From: Orthonyx spaldingii
Lineage: Eukaryota; Chordata; Aves; Passeriformes; Orthonychidae
Length of the DNA: 64,000 nucleotides
Direction: 5' to 3'
Assembly (NCBI GenBank): GCA_013397795.1
Contig: VZTJ01000012.1
Location: forward strand, 11,071-75,070
The first letter of the stretch is position 1. Every line of letters starts with the position of its first letter. Of the stretch, positions 1 to 11,758 are shown one piece after another. The position numbers and the translations under genes are program-made. The notes under the pieces are model-generated. The model had not been told where the DNA came from and ran no database searches. It was given only the letters and a program-made list of their open reading frames with translations.

Positions 1-1240
1 TCCATCCCTGCTCCTGCCTGCTTCCCTCCTTCCTCCTGCTTCCATCCCTTCGTCTGCCTGCTTCCATCCCTGCTCGTACCTCCATCCCTGCTCCTGACTG
101 CTTCCATCCTTCTTCCTGCTTCCATGCCTTCACCTGCCTGCTTCCCTTCCCCTACCTGCTTCCCTCCGTCCTCCTGCTTCCATTCCTGCTCCTGCCTCCA
201 TTCCTGCTCCTACCTGCTTCCCTCCTTCCTCTTGCTTCCATCCCCGCTCCCGGCTCCATCCCTGCTCCTGCCTGCTTCCCTGCCCCTGCCTGCTTCCCTC
301 CTTCCTCCTTCTTCTATCCCTGCTCCTGCCTCCATCCCTCCTCCTGCCTCCATCCCTGCTCCTGCCTCCATCCTTGCTCCTGCCTGCTTCCCTCCTTCCT
401 GCTTCCATCCCTTCTCCTGCCTCCATCCCTGCTCCTGCCGACCTCCATCCCACTTACTTTTCATCCCTCCAAGCTGCCTGCAGCCTTCCTCAATTCCACC
501 TCCATCCTGCCTGTATCCCTTGTCCAGCCTTCCTCTGACCTTCCTCAGTCCTGCAAGTGTTCCACCCTCTGCCATCCCGTCCCATCCCATCCCACATCCT
601 TCCTCCCGCCTTTCTCCCCTCCTGCCATGCTCCGTCCCATCTCATTTTCCTCCTCCAACCTGCCTGCATTCCTCCTCAATCCCACCTGCATTCCGCCTCT
701 ATCCCTGCTTGATCCCATCCACATCCTTCCTGCTTCCCTCTTCCACCCTATCTCCATCCCATCTAGTTTTCCTCCACCTACCTGTCTGCATTTTTCCTGA
801 ATCCCACCCTTTGCTATTCCATCTCCATCCTACCTCCATCCCTTTTCCTGCCTGTTTCTCTCCTCCAACCTGCCTGTATCCTTCCTAAATCCCACCTGCA
901 TCCCACTCCCATCCCTTTTCAACTCCACCTGCATCACACAGGTTCCCCAGAGAAGCTGTGGCTGCCCCTGGATCCCTGGAAGTGTCCAAGGCCAGGTTGA
1001 ATGGGGCTTGGAGCACCCTGGGACAGTGGAAGGTGTCCCTGTCCATGGCAGGGGATGGAATGGGATGAAATTTAAGGTCCCTTCCAACCCAAACCATTCT
1101 GGGATCCTGTGATCCTCCTGCTTCCCTCCTCCACCCTGCCTCCATCCCGTTTAATTTTCCTGCTCCACCCTCCTTCCACCCCACCACTCTCCTGTCTTCA
1201 TCCCACCACCATCCTGCCAGCATCCCTTGAAGTTTTCATC
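1..1240. repeat. Polypyrimidine minisatellite
   Basis: Imperfect tandem array of units built from CCATCC, CTGCTCCTGCCTG and CTTCCCTCCTTCCTCC, continuing from beyond the left edge. It is densest in 1-930, is interrupted by a CR1 piece near 937-1114, and fades out by about 1240. One strand is almost purely pyrimidine. It opens long low-complexity frames (for example a 254-residue Pro/Ser/Leu-rich frame at 124-888) that are a by-product of the repeat and not genes. Confidence 0.9.
937..1114 (+). mobile_element. CR1 LINE, 3' end fragment
   Basis: Matches the avian CR1 3' region: GTTCCCCAGAGAAGCTGTGG, then CCCTGGAAGTGTCCAAGGCC, CCATGGCAGGGG and the terminal CCAACCCAAACCATTCTGGG. It is 5'-truncated and sits in the minisatellite. 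Boundaries are approximate. Confidence 0.9.
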
Positions 1241-2490
1241 TGGAAATGAAGGAAGATTTCCCTGTGTTACTGTGCTGACTGACTCTTTTCCCCTCATTCT
1301 GGACAATTTTCAGGAGTGTGAACAACAGAAGAGTCGTCTCAGGAGCCAGTTTCAAGCCCTGTTCTAAACCACAATGACCCTAAAGCTTCTCTTAAATGAC
1401 AAAAAACATCCTTTTTTTATTCTTTCCTCACCCTTCCCTGTGAGGAGGAGGGAAAAGCTATACTCCCCACCACCCTCAGAAATGAAAAGACCATGTGGCC
1501 TGGAATTGAAAATAATCAGTGATCAAAAATCAGTGAGCATATTTCCTTTTTTCCCTGGTTCCCTTTATATCAAATAATTTTTTGGTCACACTCACATTTT
1601 AAAGATTGATTTTGGTTTGAGAAGATTTCCTAGTGAAGTGATGAAAAAGCTCAGAAAAATAACATTTAATACTCTTGACTGCACAACCCAGTACTTAGGC
1701 AGTAAAATTTGAGATTTTTTGATGTGTTTAAATGTTTTTATTCTTCAATACTCTGTGTGCAGTGGCCCTTGGACCACTGCATGCCTTTACATGGAATATT
1801 TAACCACCCCTTCACTACGTTTTTATTTGTGCCTTAGCAATTAAAATAATTCTTAATGAAATCACTTGTAACCTGCCTAACTTCCCTCTGACTCCACAGG
1901 ATTTCTTTGCTCCCCTCGTGAAGGTTGATTTCAGTTTCCCACGTTGTCTGCGAGGTTTTGTTGACATAAAACCCAGGAAAAATCACCTGGATTTTGTCCT
2001 GCCCTTTGCACGCTCCGGCCCCGAGGGCCTCGGTGCCTGCGGTGACGTGGAGCTGCAGTCAGGACCTCACTAACCCTTCTTTCTCCCAGTAACTCGGTCA
2101 GTGTCCTCTGAAACTCCCCACACCTCCTTATTTCCAGCCGGGTTTTCACCCAGAAGTCAGAGAAGAGCAATTTTAAACCTGTGCAGTCCCATAAAACGCC
2201 TTTTATTTTGCCTTGTTCTGAGTCACCAGGGAGCCCATCCTCCAGGCTCTGCCGGTGCCCTCTGTGGCTTGTTCTAGGAGGGAGCAGCCACCTGTTTTTC
2301 CTGCAAATATTTGGTGTCTTTCTCCAGAAACGAAAGTATGAACTAAAACTTTGCACAGACTGCTGACTTTCTGCCCTCTTTGGGGAAGTGTCGAAGTTGC
2401 CGCCCCTATTTCAGTTGGTTTGGGCTGAGAACGTGTCAGGTTTTGAGATAAGCTGATCATTTTTAAGATAAGCTGTTTATTTTTGAGATA
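1241..2490. other. Unannotated intergenic stretch
   Basis: No gene, RNA or repeat that I recognise. Open frames are short and lack any family signature. AT-rich in 1370-1870, more GC-rich in 1990-2290. Confidence 0.5.
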
Positions 2491-3382
2491 AAATGTTCCA
2501 AGGGCTGGAGCCCCTCTGCTCTGGAGCCAGGCAGAGAGAGCTGGGAGTGCTCACCTGGAGAAGAGAAGGATCCAGGGAGAGCTCAGAGCCCCTTCCAGGG
2601 CGTAAAGGGGCTCCAGGAGAGCTGGAGAGGGACTGGGGACAAGGGATGGAGGGACAGGCAAGAGGCAATGGGTTAGATGGGATATTGGGAAGGAATTCTT
2701 GGCTGTGAGGGTGGGGAGGCCCTGGCACAGGTTGCCCAGAGAAGTTGTTGCTTCTCTGGAAGTGTCCAAGGCCAGGTTGGATGGGGCTTGAAGCAACCCT
2801 GGTCTGGTGGAAGGTGTGTTGCCATTTTAGTTTCTTCCTTTTTTCCTTTTATGTATTCTCTGTATCCTTTACACACATATATTTGTAAATTTGTAGCTTC
2901 CTATTGTTGCTTAACTTCAGCATTTTCCTAAGCAAGAAGACAAAACAAATTCCAGGGCCCCTATCCTATCTTAGTTCTCCCTGGCTACCAAAGTTAAAAA
3001 CAGCTCTTTGAGACACATTTTCATCAACAAAGTACAACTGATACCAAGGGGGAGACTCCAAAGAAGGAGCCTGACCTGGGGGGCAATTGCATCACCACTT
3101 GTCCTCCTAATTAGTGCTGTTTATCAATTATGCTAATTTCCTAAAACCTATAAAAGTGTATGTACCCCTGTGGGGGGTGAGCTTTTGTGGACACTCTTGC
3201 ATAACAAATAAAGGCCTCCAAATAAAGATCCACCTTTATATTGCCTCCTGTACAAAAAACTATCTCGAGTTTCATTTTCCAGGTTAGGAAAAAGGCAACA
3301 GTGTCCCTGCCCATGGCAGGGAGTGAAAGGAGATGAACATTCAAGGTCCTTCCAATCCAAACCATTCCGTGATTCTGTGATG
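2491..3382 (+). mobile_element. CR1 LINE fragment split by an LTR insertion
   Basis: CR1 sequence in sense orientation from CCAAGGGCTGGAGCCCCTCT (about 2495) through GGTCTGGTGGAAGGTG at 2816. It resumes at 3301 with GTGTCCCTGCCCATGGCAGG and ends with the usual ATTCCGTGATTCTGTGATGA tail. The 484 bp between the halves are not CR1 and are annotated separately as a solo LTR. The nesting shows the LTR is younger than the CR1. Confidence 0.9.
2817..3300 (+). mobile_element. Solo LTR of an endogenous retrovirus-like element
   Basis: A 484-bp block inserted in a CR1. It starts TGTTGCC and ends GGCAACA, a perfect 7-bp terminal inverted repeat of the TG...CA type expected of LTRs. It carries a TATA box (TATAAAAG, 3149-3156) followed 51 bp later by AATAAA (3207-3212) and a second AATAAA at 3221-3226, the U3-R-U5 order on the plus strand. 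The host CR1 repeats GTG (GTGT if the edge is shifted by one base) on both sides, consistent with a short target duplication. No internal retroviral coding sequence is present, so it is a solo LTR left by recombination. I cannot name the family. Confidence 0.8.
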
Positions 3383-4109
3383 AGCTGTTTTTGTTTATGA
3401 TGCTGAAGGCAGCCAGGAAAGTTTCCCCATTAGAAACTTCCCAGAGAGCTCAAAAATCCCTTGTGTGCCCAAGCCAGGTATGAAACAAACCCCCCTTTTT
3501 TTTTCATGGTGTTTCTTTAGTGTATCAGAAAAAATGAATTGTGTTTGCTGAGGCTTTGGCCTTTGGAGCAAAATCCACCACTACAGGAATGAGATAAGGA
3601 AATGGGTCAGGAGGCCTTGGGCAAACCTCTCCTATCAGTTGTTAAATCAGTGCTGATTGAATCAGGGTGCCCCTGCTTCAGCAGTGAACAGCAAACATCT
3701 TTTAAGGAGGCTGCAGCAGGGCCAACACCCATAGGGTTTAGGAAAAATAGTTTCTGTGTATATTCATCTCCCACCATTGAAAAAAAGGCCCTAATTAATG
3801 CAGGTAGGGGTTTCTTTCATCTTCAGGGTTTAACATCATCATTGCTTACAACAAGGGTATGAAATGCAGGTTTATTTAATAACCAAATGGCTCTGCTTGG
3901 CTTAGGGTAGGTGTGAACTGTGCTCCTCCCTGAACCCAAAGCCTGTCCTGCTGGGCTGCCAGACCTCCTCTGGGGAGTATCCACCCTGATTTTTCCTAAT
4001 TCACCCTTTTCAGTCACTTTTAAGCACTATAATTTGACTACTGAAGCAGCACTACAAAACTTGTTCCTGAGGTTCTTTTACTCTTGGCTTTGTGTCCCTC
4101 TTTGAGCAT
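3383..4109. other. Unannotated intergenic stretch
   Basis: No recognisable gene or repeat. Confidence 0.45.
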
Positions 4110-4250
4110 CATCCCTGGAAGTGTTCAAGGCCATGCTGGACCCCTCGGAGCAACCTGGGATAGTGGAAGGTGTCTCTGCCCGTGGCAGGGAGTTGAAATG
4201 AGATGAGCTTTAAGGTTCCTTCCAACCCAAGCCTTCCTATGATTCCAAGA
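4110..4250 (+). mobile_element. CR1 LINE, 3' end fragment
   Basis: Runs from ATCCCTGGAAGTGTTCAAGG to TTCCTTCCAACCCAAGCCTT and an eroded tail. Diverged and 5'-truncated. Confidence 0.85.
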
Positions 4251-5862
4251 TTTCTCTGACATCATTTTGCTGCTGACTCGCTCTCCCTGGCAGCAGCAGA
4301 GCATCTGTGAGGCCCTGATGGGAATAATGATGGTTGTGACACGGCTGCATCAGCTGCCAAGGTAAAATACTCACCCAGGGCAACTAAACCAGGATTTTAT
4401 AAAGCCATAACGCTGCCTGATAAATCCTCGCTGGGAGGGTTGGGCACCGACATAACCCTCACCTCCCCACGGGAGCTGGGACATCCCGAGCTCAAATCCT
4501 CACCCTCCAAGCATTCAGTGTCTGCCAGAGACACTGCTGGAGCATGTGGCTTCAAAAAGCTCCCTGAAAGATGCCTTGGATGAGTTGTTGGCTAATTCTG
4601 ATGGATTTAGGGGTGTCTGGTGGAAGTTGGGGTTTGCTGGCCAGATTTTTTCTGTCCAGATGAAAAATGAGCTTTGCTGGCTCTGAGCAAGAGAGGGGCC
4701 AGTCTGTCCTGGAGTGGGTGGGAGTTAATTCAAGGCATCAGCAAAGCTGAAAGCAACACCAAGCCTGGATTTCCATCCATGCAGCAAGGCAGTGGGAACT
4801 GGAGTGGCTCTTGGAGTCCTACACCCCCTGGACACCCCTCAGCAGCACCCTCAGCCTTGTGCTGCTGATGCTGCTTACTAGGCTGAAGGCCTCTTCTGGA
4901 TCTGGAGGATCCTGCAAAATCCTGCCCCCTGTGCACGCAGGGAGTTCTGGTTCCCTGCAAATCCGTGCAAACAGGGATCTCCAGTTACACAACCCCGCGG
5001 TGACTCAGCCAGGCTGGCTCACGAGGAGCCCTGTGACCCACAGGAGGTGACTCAGGAGCAGATGGCATCAGCAAAAAGCTTCTTCCCACCATGACTGGGA
5101 CGAATCGAGTCCAGATCTGGGTGAGCAGCGAGACTTCGAGGGCTGAACTTGCTGGGTGGGTGTGGGGAGGCAAGGACAGGGATTTTATTCGTTCCTGCAA
5201 AGCTTATGCTCCTTTGCAGGGTGACAAAATTGATCCTCAGTGCCAAGATAAGGCAGAGTCCCTGTCTAGATTAAACATTAATAGTTTTATGTATTTTTAT
5301 TGAGAATCTGTCCTTGGTTCCCTTGCTCTATCCATTGTGTCTTCCTGGGTGTCCCAACTCCTAATTCTCCAAGCAAACGTGATCTGCGGTGCCCAAGGAG
5401 GTGCCCAGATGTTCTCATCCAAAGGTGGAAAAGTTTTCTTCATATCTGGCACATCAGAGAGGCTGAGAGCAAACTCATCCTGTGTCTGGCTTGAGACAAA
5501 GCTTTGCAGACCTGTGAGAATGTCACTGCTCAGCATGGCCGGACCTCTCTGCCCACCTCTCCCAGGATTTTTGGCTGCAATTCTCCTGGAGCCGAAGGTG
5601 GAACTTTGTATTTATCAGAACTGAGTTTCTCCCATGAATCTGACATTTTTGAGTCTATGGGAACTTGTTCCATACACTCTCTCTGCCCTGGCAAGGGATT
5701 GTGTTTCTCAGCTTTTCGGGCTGGGGCAGCTGCCAGAGCTGTGTCCCCTTCCATGTGGGGCTGGTTGGGGCAGCTGATCTGGTCCCAGGCAGTCCAGGAT
5801 GTTCCTTTTGGGAAACACCCTGACTCCAGGGCACTTTTGCCATGTGCTTTCCATAGGAGGTG
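4251..5862. other. Unannotated intergenic stretch
   Basis: No gene, RNA or repeat family that I recognise. Confidence 0.45.
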
Positions 5863-6510
5863 TCACAGAATCGTTTCGTTTGGAAAAGCTCTGTAAGATC
5901 ATCAAGTCCAACTGTCCAACTGTCCCCCAGCACCGCCAAGGCCACCACTGACCCATGTCCCCAAGTGCCACATCCACACAATTTCTAAATCCCTCCAGGG
6001 ATGGGAACTCCATCACTGGCCTGGACACCTGTGCCAGGGTTGCAGTGTTGGAGAACCCTTTTGATGGAGAAGTGTTTCCTAATATCCAATCTAAACCTCT
6101 CCAGGTCGTTTTCTCTTGTCCTGTCCCTGTTCCCTGGGAGCAGAGCCCGACCCCCCTGACTGCCCTCTCCTGTCAGGGAGTTGTGCAGAGCCAGAAGGGC
6201 CCCCCTGAGCCTCCTTTTCTCCAGGCTGAGCCCCTTTCCCAGCTCCCTCAGCCTCTCCTGGTGCTCCAGCCCCTTCCCCAGCTCCGTTCCCTGCCCTGGA
6301 CCCCCCCCAGCCCCTCCAGGTCTCTCTTGCCAGGAGGGTCCCAGAGCTGCCCCCAGGGCTGGAGGTGCCCCAGCAGGGCAGGGGACGGACACCCCAGAGC
6401 TGGGGACACCCAGCCCAGCTGCCATTGGCTTCTTGCCCACCTGGGCACACCTGGCTCATGTCCAGCTGGGTCAGGCACGTTCAGACACTTTGGGACAGAT
6501 GCTGTGACCT
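5863..6510 (-). mobile_element. CR1 LINE, antisense, about 0.65 kb
   Basis: The antisense 3' tail starts at TCACAGAATCGTTTCGTTTG. It continues through the antisense of the CR1 3' region (CTCCAGGTCGTTTTCTCTTG, CAGGCTGAGCCCCTTTCCCA) and fades near 6510. Same subfamily type as the copy in AvBD9 intron 1. Confidence 0.85.
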
Positions 6511-8502
6511 CTTTTCCCTTGTAGTGAACACCTGGCTTTGCTCTTGCTCCTGCCATACCCCAGGGAATTCAGGAGAGGTGGGAAGAGCTCAGGCCTCAGC
6601 TGCTCTGCCTGATCACCTGATCCTGACCTCCTGCTTCCAACCACTTGCTGAGGTTGTGCTTTCGAGCCACTCAGCTGCAATCTGTGTCCGTCTGTCCTGG
6701 CCTGTGATGGAAAGCGGGAGCTGACTTCCCCTCTGTGCCCCTCTGTGGTCACCCCCTGCTCAGCTGACTGCTGTAGCATGGGGACATCTAAGGATGAGGA
6801 CAGCTCTTGTGCTTCAAAAAGAAACTCCCAGCTGTGCCCGGAGGAGAAAATCCACTGAAAAAAAAGAAGTGAGAGAGAAGTGGGGACAGTGATATGTGAG
6901 AATTTGCATCCAAAGCACTTTTCTGTGGGTATTGTATAGAGGGAAAGCAAAACCCCTGTTCCATGTCCTTTGCTCTCCTGCGTGACCAGTGTGTCAGTGC
7001 CTTCCAACCAGGGCAGCTCTGCCATCCTGGCATTACTGGGAGAGCTCTGGGTGCAGCTCTTTGGGGGAGGGTTTCACAATTTGCCCTTTCTCTGCAGGCT
7101 CAGAGATTGGCCATGGCCCAGAGCCTGAGCAAGGGGGTCACCTGAGCTCTTCGCTCCTCCTACACTCACCTGAGTCTTCCCTCCCAACTCTGGGAAGGCG
7201 ATTTCCCAACTCTGTCTGGCCAAGGAATGGGACTGTGATTGCCCCTGTCTATTCCAAGAGATCCCCAGGCTCTCATTTGTGTCCCTGACTTTACCTCCAT
7301 CTCCTGGTCTCTCCTGCTCACAGAATGAAATGCCCATTTTGTGAGGGGATTCTCTAGGCCCAAACATTTGTTCCGTGTGGTTTTTGGCTTGGAAATGTGA
7401 TACAGGGATGGAGACTGTGTCTGGCACAGGCAGAATTTGGCTTCAGGGAGAGACCAGCTCCTCTGCAGAGCCACTTTCAGTGTCTGCTTGGGAGAAAGGA
7501 AACTGAGGCCTGAAGGCTCCATCCCACAGTGAGTCCAGATGGAGAAAGCCACGGTCCTGGCCCATGGAGAGCCCTGCTGCAAAGCCTTCGTTGTGCTGCT
7601 GGCACCCTCCGACTGCCTGCAGAGCCAGAAGGGCTGCTGGCTTCTGGCAGCAAGGGAAACTTCCCAAAAAATCTGTGGAAAAGGGTGTTTTTGGTGCTGT
7701 GGTGAAAGGTTATCTCATCAGGCACCGTGCCAGGCTCCCGGTGACGTGTGAGGGTCTGTCACATGCCGCCGGCTGCTCGGGACCCGTTTTCTCCTGGTCA
7801 CCCTGGTTTTCCCTGTTCTCTGCTTTGTTTATACATGAGCCTCAGGGGGGAAATGGAAATAGGAGGAGAACTGGTGGGGCTGGAAATCAGGGTCATCCGT
7901 AAGGAGCCGGGGCAGGAAGGGCAAAGTGCTGGGAGGGTTTTCTGAGGGTCAGCAGCAAGGGATCCATGAGATGGGTATCTGGACTTGTTTGGATGTGAAA
8001 GAAACTGGAAATATATCAAATTTAATGTTAATATAAATTTAATTTATTTAGAAAAAATAATGTGCAGGGTGAGGAAGCCAGGAGGGCGTTTCCCGGGGGC
8101 AGAAGGGACATGCCTGTAGGAAGGGACACGCTGTGCCATTCATCCCAGCAGGACGAACCTCAGAAAGTCTGGGTTTGCTGGAGGAGGCCAGACCAGAGGA
8201 AAAAAACCTGTCTGGTTCAGGCTGCACTGGTTTTTGATGCCATCTCGTGGTCCGGGAAGGCTTTACAAAGGGATGTGTGGAGCACATTCCCTTGGCTGAG
8301 CAGAAAACTGCAGAGCTGGGCAGCTCCTGCTGTCACTTCCCTGGCAGAATCACGAAATCTGCCCTTGGCCTTGTCACTTTGAACAGGTCTCACTCCTGGA
8401 GGATGGTTTCCATCACCTCATCCCATGTCTGTTTGGGAATTGCCATCCTGACTACCTCATGGGAGCTGGGCTCTCTCATCCTCTCTCATTTTAAGCTCTG
8501 AA
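6511..8502. other. Unannotated intergenic stretch
   Basis: No gene recognised. A short AT-rich patch lies at about 8010-8060. Remaining frames have no homology signature I can see. Confidence 0.45.
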
Positions 8503-8766
8503 AGCTGGGGCCGCTCTGCTCTGGAGCCAGGCTGGAAGAGCTGGGGGTGCTCACCTGGAGGAGAGAAGGATCCAGGGAGTCCTCACAGGATTCCAGTGCC
8601 TAAAGGGGCTCCAGGGGAGCTGGAGAGGGACTTGGGACAAGGGATGGAGGGACAGGACGCAGGGAATGGCTTCCCACTGCCAGAGGGCAGGGATGGATGG
8701 GATATGGGGAAGGAATTCTTGGCTGTGAGGGTGGTGAGGCCCTGGCACAGGTTGCCCAGAGAAGCA
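8503..8766 (+). mobile_element. CR1 LINE fragment lacking its 3' end
   Basis: CR1 sense sequence from GCTCTGGAGCCAGGCTGGAA through GGCACAGGTTGCCCAGAGAA, then it stops abruptly at 8766. The terminal 150-200 bp found in most CR1 copies are missing. Confidence 0.85.
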
Positions 8767-9914
8767 TCCCAGCACAGAAAGATAAAACACATCCAGAGCC
8801 CGAAATGCCAGGGATGTGTGTTCCAGGAATGGAGAGGAAGCTGAACACCATAAAACCTCTACCTCCAAGATCCTGGGTTGCTGCAATCCTGGTTGCCCAA
8901 GAGCAGCCCATGTGCTGTGGTGCAGGGCAGGAATCTCTTGCACCCCTTGCTCAACTTCTGCAGCTGCAGGGATTTGAGGGAGTGCCTCTGGCTGGCACGG
9001 GCAAAGCTCCGAGCTGCGAACAGATCTTCCCAGGGGATGCTGAGAAGTGAGGAGCAAACACTGTCCTGTTCCACTGTGGGGGTTTGGGAGAGGTTCTGTG
9101 TGTTGTTCTCCTCTGGTCTCACTGCTACAGGAGAGTGTGGGAGTGACAAAGCTTTTTCAGGTACTTAAATATACCAGTCTCACTTGTATCTGTGAGAATT
9201 TCCAGTTTAGGGTGACGATCCCTGTAGGTTCAGAGAGACAGGGTGACAAAAATTGGTTTGAACAATCTCCCGAGCAGAAGAGAAGTGGCAGCATCTCTCC
9301 CTGGAAACCTCTGTTTGGAGATGAGGATTGTGAAGATTTGGGAGGGGAGCAGGTCCCCAGCACAAGGACAAGCACAAAGGTGCTGAAGACTTACGGATTG
9401 TCTGTCGAGCGTGAGGAATTCACCAACTGCTGAGCAGCCTCCCAGTGTTAAACTGGAATTACCCCCAGGAGGGATATGAGAGCATCTTCCAACATCCACG
9501 AGGGGCTGGAGGAGGCTCCAGGTTTTCTCCCATGGCTGACTTCCAAGGTGGCTCCACCCCCGCTGCCTCCCCAAGCGCCTTCCAAGCAGCCAAATCCTCC
9601 TGATAAATATAGCGGGAGGAAGGCAGCGGGTTTGGCTGGGGAAGAGCGGAGGGAACTGGCTCTGAGACAGCTTCGTGCTCATTGCAACAGAGTCACGTGT
9701 GCGTGTTCAAACTGAGACCTCAGTGCAAAGTTCTGCTGTCCTGGGACTTTGGAGAAGTCTTGGGGATGGAGGGGAAGTTGGCAGTTGTTTTTTGGTTTTT
9801 TTTCCCAACTGATGAGGTCACAAGTCAGCTGGATTGGAATGGGTCTTGTTTATTTATGAGGTGGTTTTATTCACCAGGGGACAGAGGTAACAACACAGAG
9901 CCATAGTGCACAGT
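8767..9914. other. Unannotated intergenic stretch
   Basis: No gene, RNA or named repeat recognised. Confidence 0.45.
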
Positions 9915-9965
9915 CATGGAATCATGAATCATATTAATGAATTTAGTGGAATTTAATGGAATGGG

Positions 9966-10037
9966 ATAGAATAGAATAGAATAGAATAGAATAGAATAGA
10001 ATAGAATAGAATAGAATAGAATAGAATAGAATAGAAT
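9966..10037. repeat. (TAGAA)n pentanucleotide microsatellite
   Basis: About 14 uninterrupted copies of TAGAA/AGAAT, preceded from about 9915 by degenerate GGAAT/GAATTTA-rich sequence. Confidence 0.97.
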
Positions 10038-10250
10038 GTCACTGTCTCCAGCTATGCCTGTGCTGTAGGAGAAGCCATGATCTTCATTTCCCTCCTATCC
10101 CCCATTATTCCTCAATATTCCTCTTCCAAGGTCTTTTATTTATCTGCCAAGGCACCACTTGGCTGCAGGAGATTTTTGGCACAGGGAAAGAGGTGGTGAC
10201 ATCTGTCTGCAGCCTCCACTGTGCCAAGTCCCCTGGTCACCCACCAGGGG

Positions 10251-10428
10251 AAGGACCTCAGGGTTTGAGAGCTGACAAAACACCACGGGATCTTCCAAGA
10301 GAAGCCTTGATGCGCTTTCCCAGCATCTGCAGCCTCTCCAAGGACTTGAGGGTTGACAAAACCCCACGGGATCTTCCAAGAGGGGCCTTGCTGCATTTTC
10401 CCAGCATCTGCAGCCTCTCCAAGGACTT
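10251..10428. repeat. Tandem duplication of an 81-89 bp unit
   Basis: Copy 1 (10251-10339) and copy 2 (10340-10420) share CACGGGATCTTCCAAGAG and CCCAGCATCTGCAGCCTCTC. A third copy begins AAGGACTTG at 10421 and stops. The units differ by small indels. Confidence 0.85.
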
Positions 10429-11589
10429 GTACCTGTCAAACTCTATGTGCTGGTGCTTGCAAGAGTCACAGACCCCTGGGACTGCCCCACCAAGGGTGGC
10501 CATCACCCATGGATGTCCTCACATGGCAGGCAGCTGTCCCATGGGATGGGCTGTGACACCAGGTGCCCGTATGTCCCATCTGAGGGGTAAGGGATGGCCC
10601 TGAGTCTTTCCAGCACCAGGCACATCGAGCTCCTAACCCTGAACAGGCACCCACCCAAGGCAACAAACACCACGAAAAGAGGGGATCCTCTCCTGGGAAT
10701 TGCAGTGACAGGGCTTGGCTCTCCCAGAATTGTGTCCCTGTGGCTTTGAGCATCTCCCTCACCACCGTGGTGCTAAGCTGCACGTTCCAAGGTGAGCGGA
10801 GGCTGAACAATTACCCCCAAAAACGAGACTGGCGCCTGCTGGGGAAGCCCAGACTGGTGTTTGTGCCAGAAGACACACAAACATCTCTGCTGAACAGCCC
10901 TGACCTCCTCCTCCTCCTCGCCCCTTTTTCTGCTTATCTCTGCATCCCTGGGGTAACCCTGAGCAGAGATATTCTGGGAGCCCAGCGCTGCCGTTTCCTC
11001 CCGGCGCCGTTTCCTTCAGCGCGGGGTCAGCACCGCCACCCTCTCCTGATGGGACCCCACGGGATGCCCGTAGTCCCCCGGGATGCTCGGGGCTATCACT
11101 GGGAGGACACCAGCCAGAGGAGGAGGAAACCCTTCAACAGCAGCCAGTGGTCCAGGAGCCGGGCAGGCTGGAGGGTGCTGAGCAAGGAAGAAAAACAGGA
11201 AGGTGGCAGCTGATAAGGAAAAGGACCTGGAAGAGGAATATTGAGGAATAATGGAGGGTAAGGAGGCAAACGAAGATCACAGCAGACGTCGTGCCGCAAG
11301 AGGAAGCTGCTGAAAGGAAAGCAGCCCAGAAATATCCTTCTCATTGTACTGGGAAATGGGTCTCAGCCTCACAGCACGGTGGGAGCTGGGGGTGCTCCAG
11401 CAGGTCGTGTGCAGGGCTGTCACACACCCACAGGGTCACACCTGGCTGGGCAACTCCAAGCACAGACCTGTGGGAAAATGGTCATTAGCCTGTTGGGAAG
11501 ACTGCTAATTAATCTGTTAGAGGCCTGTTTCCCATTGTGGTGAGATGGAGTCACTGCCTTGTGCAAGCTGTCCCTGAAGAGGGACAGTC
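10429..11589. other. Unannotated intergenic stretch
   Basis: No gene or repeat recognised. Confidence 0.45.
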
Positions 11590-11758
11590 CTGGGGACAGG
11601 GACAGTCCTGGAGGCTGGATGGGGCTCTGAGCAGCCTGGTCTAGTGGAAGGTGTCCCTGTCCATGGCAGAGGTTTGGAACCAGATGATCTTTAATGTCCC
11701 TCCCAACCCAGTCCATTCCATAACTCTATGATTCCATGATTCCATGTTTCTATGACTC
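11590..11758 (+). mobile_element. CR1 LINE, 3' end fragment
   Basis: GAGGCTGGATGGGGCTCTGA, GTGGAAGGTGTCCCTGTCCA, then CCCAACCCAGTCCATTCCAT and a tail of repeated ATGATTCCATGATTCC units. Confidence 0.88.

Noticed and set aside
124..888. 254-residue open frame rich in Pro, Ser, Leu and Cys
   Set aside because: Pure translation of the pyrimidine minisatellite; other frames in the same array are equally open.
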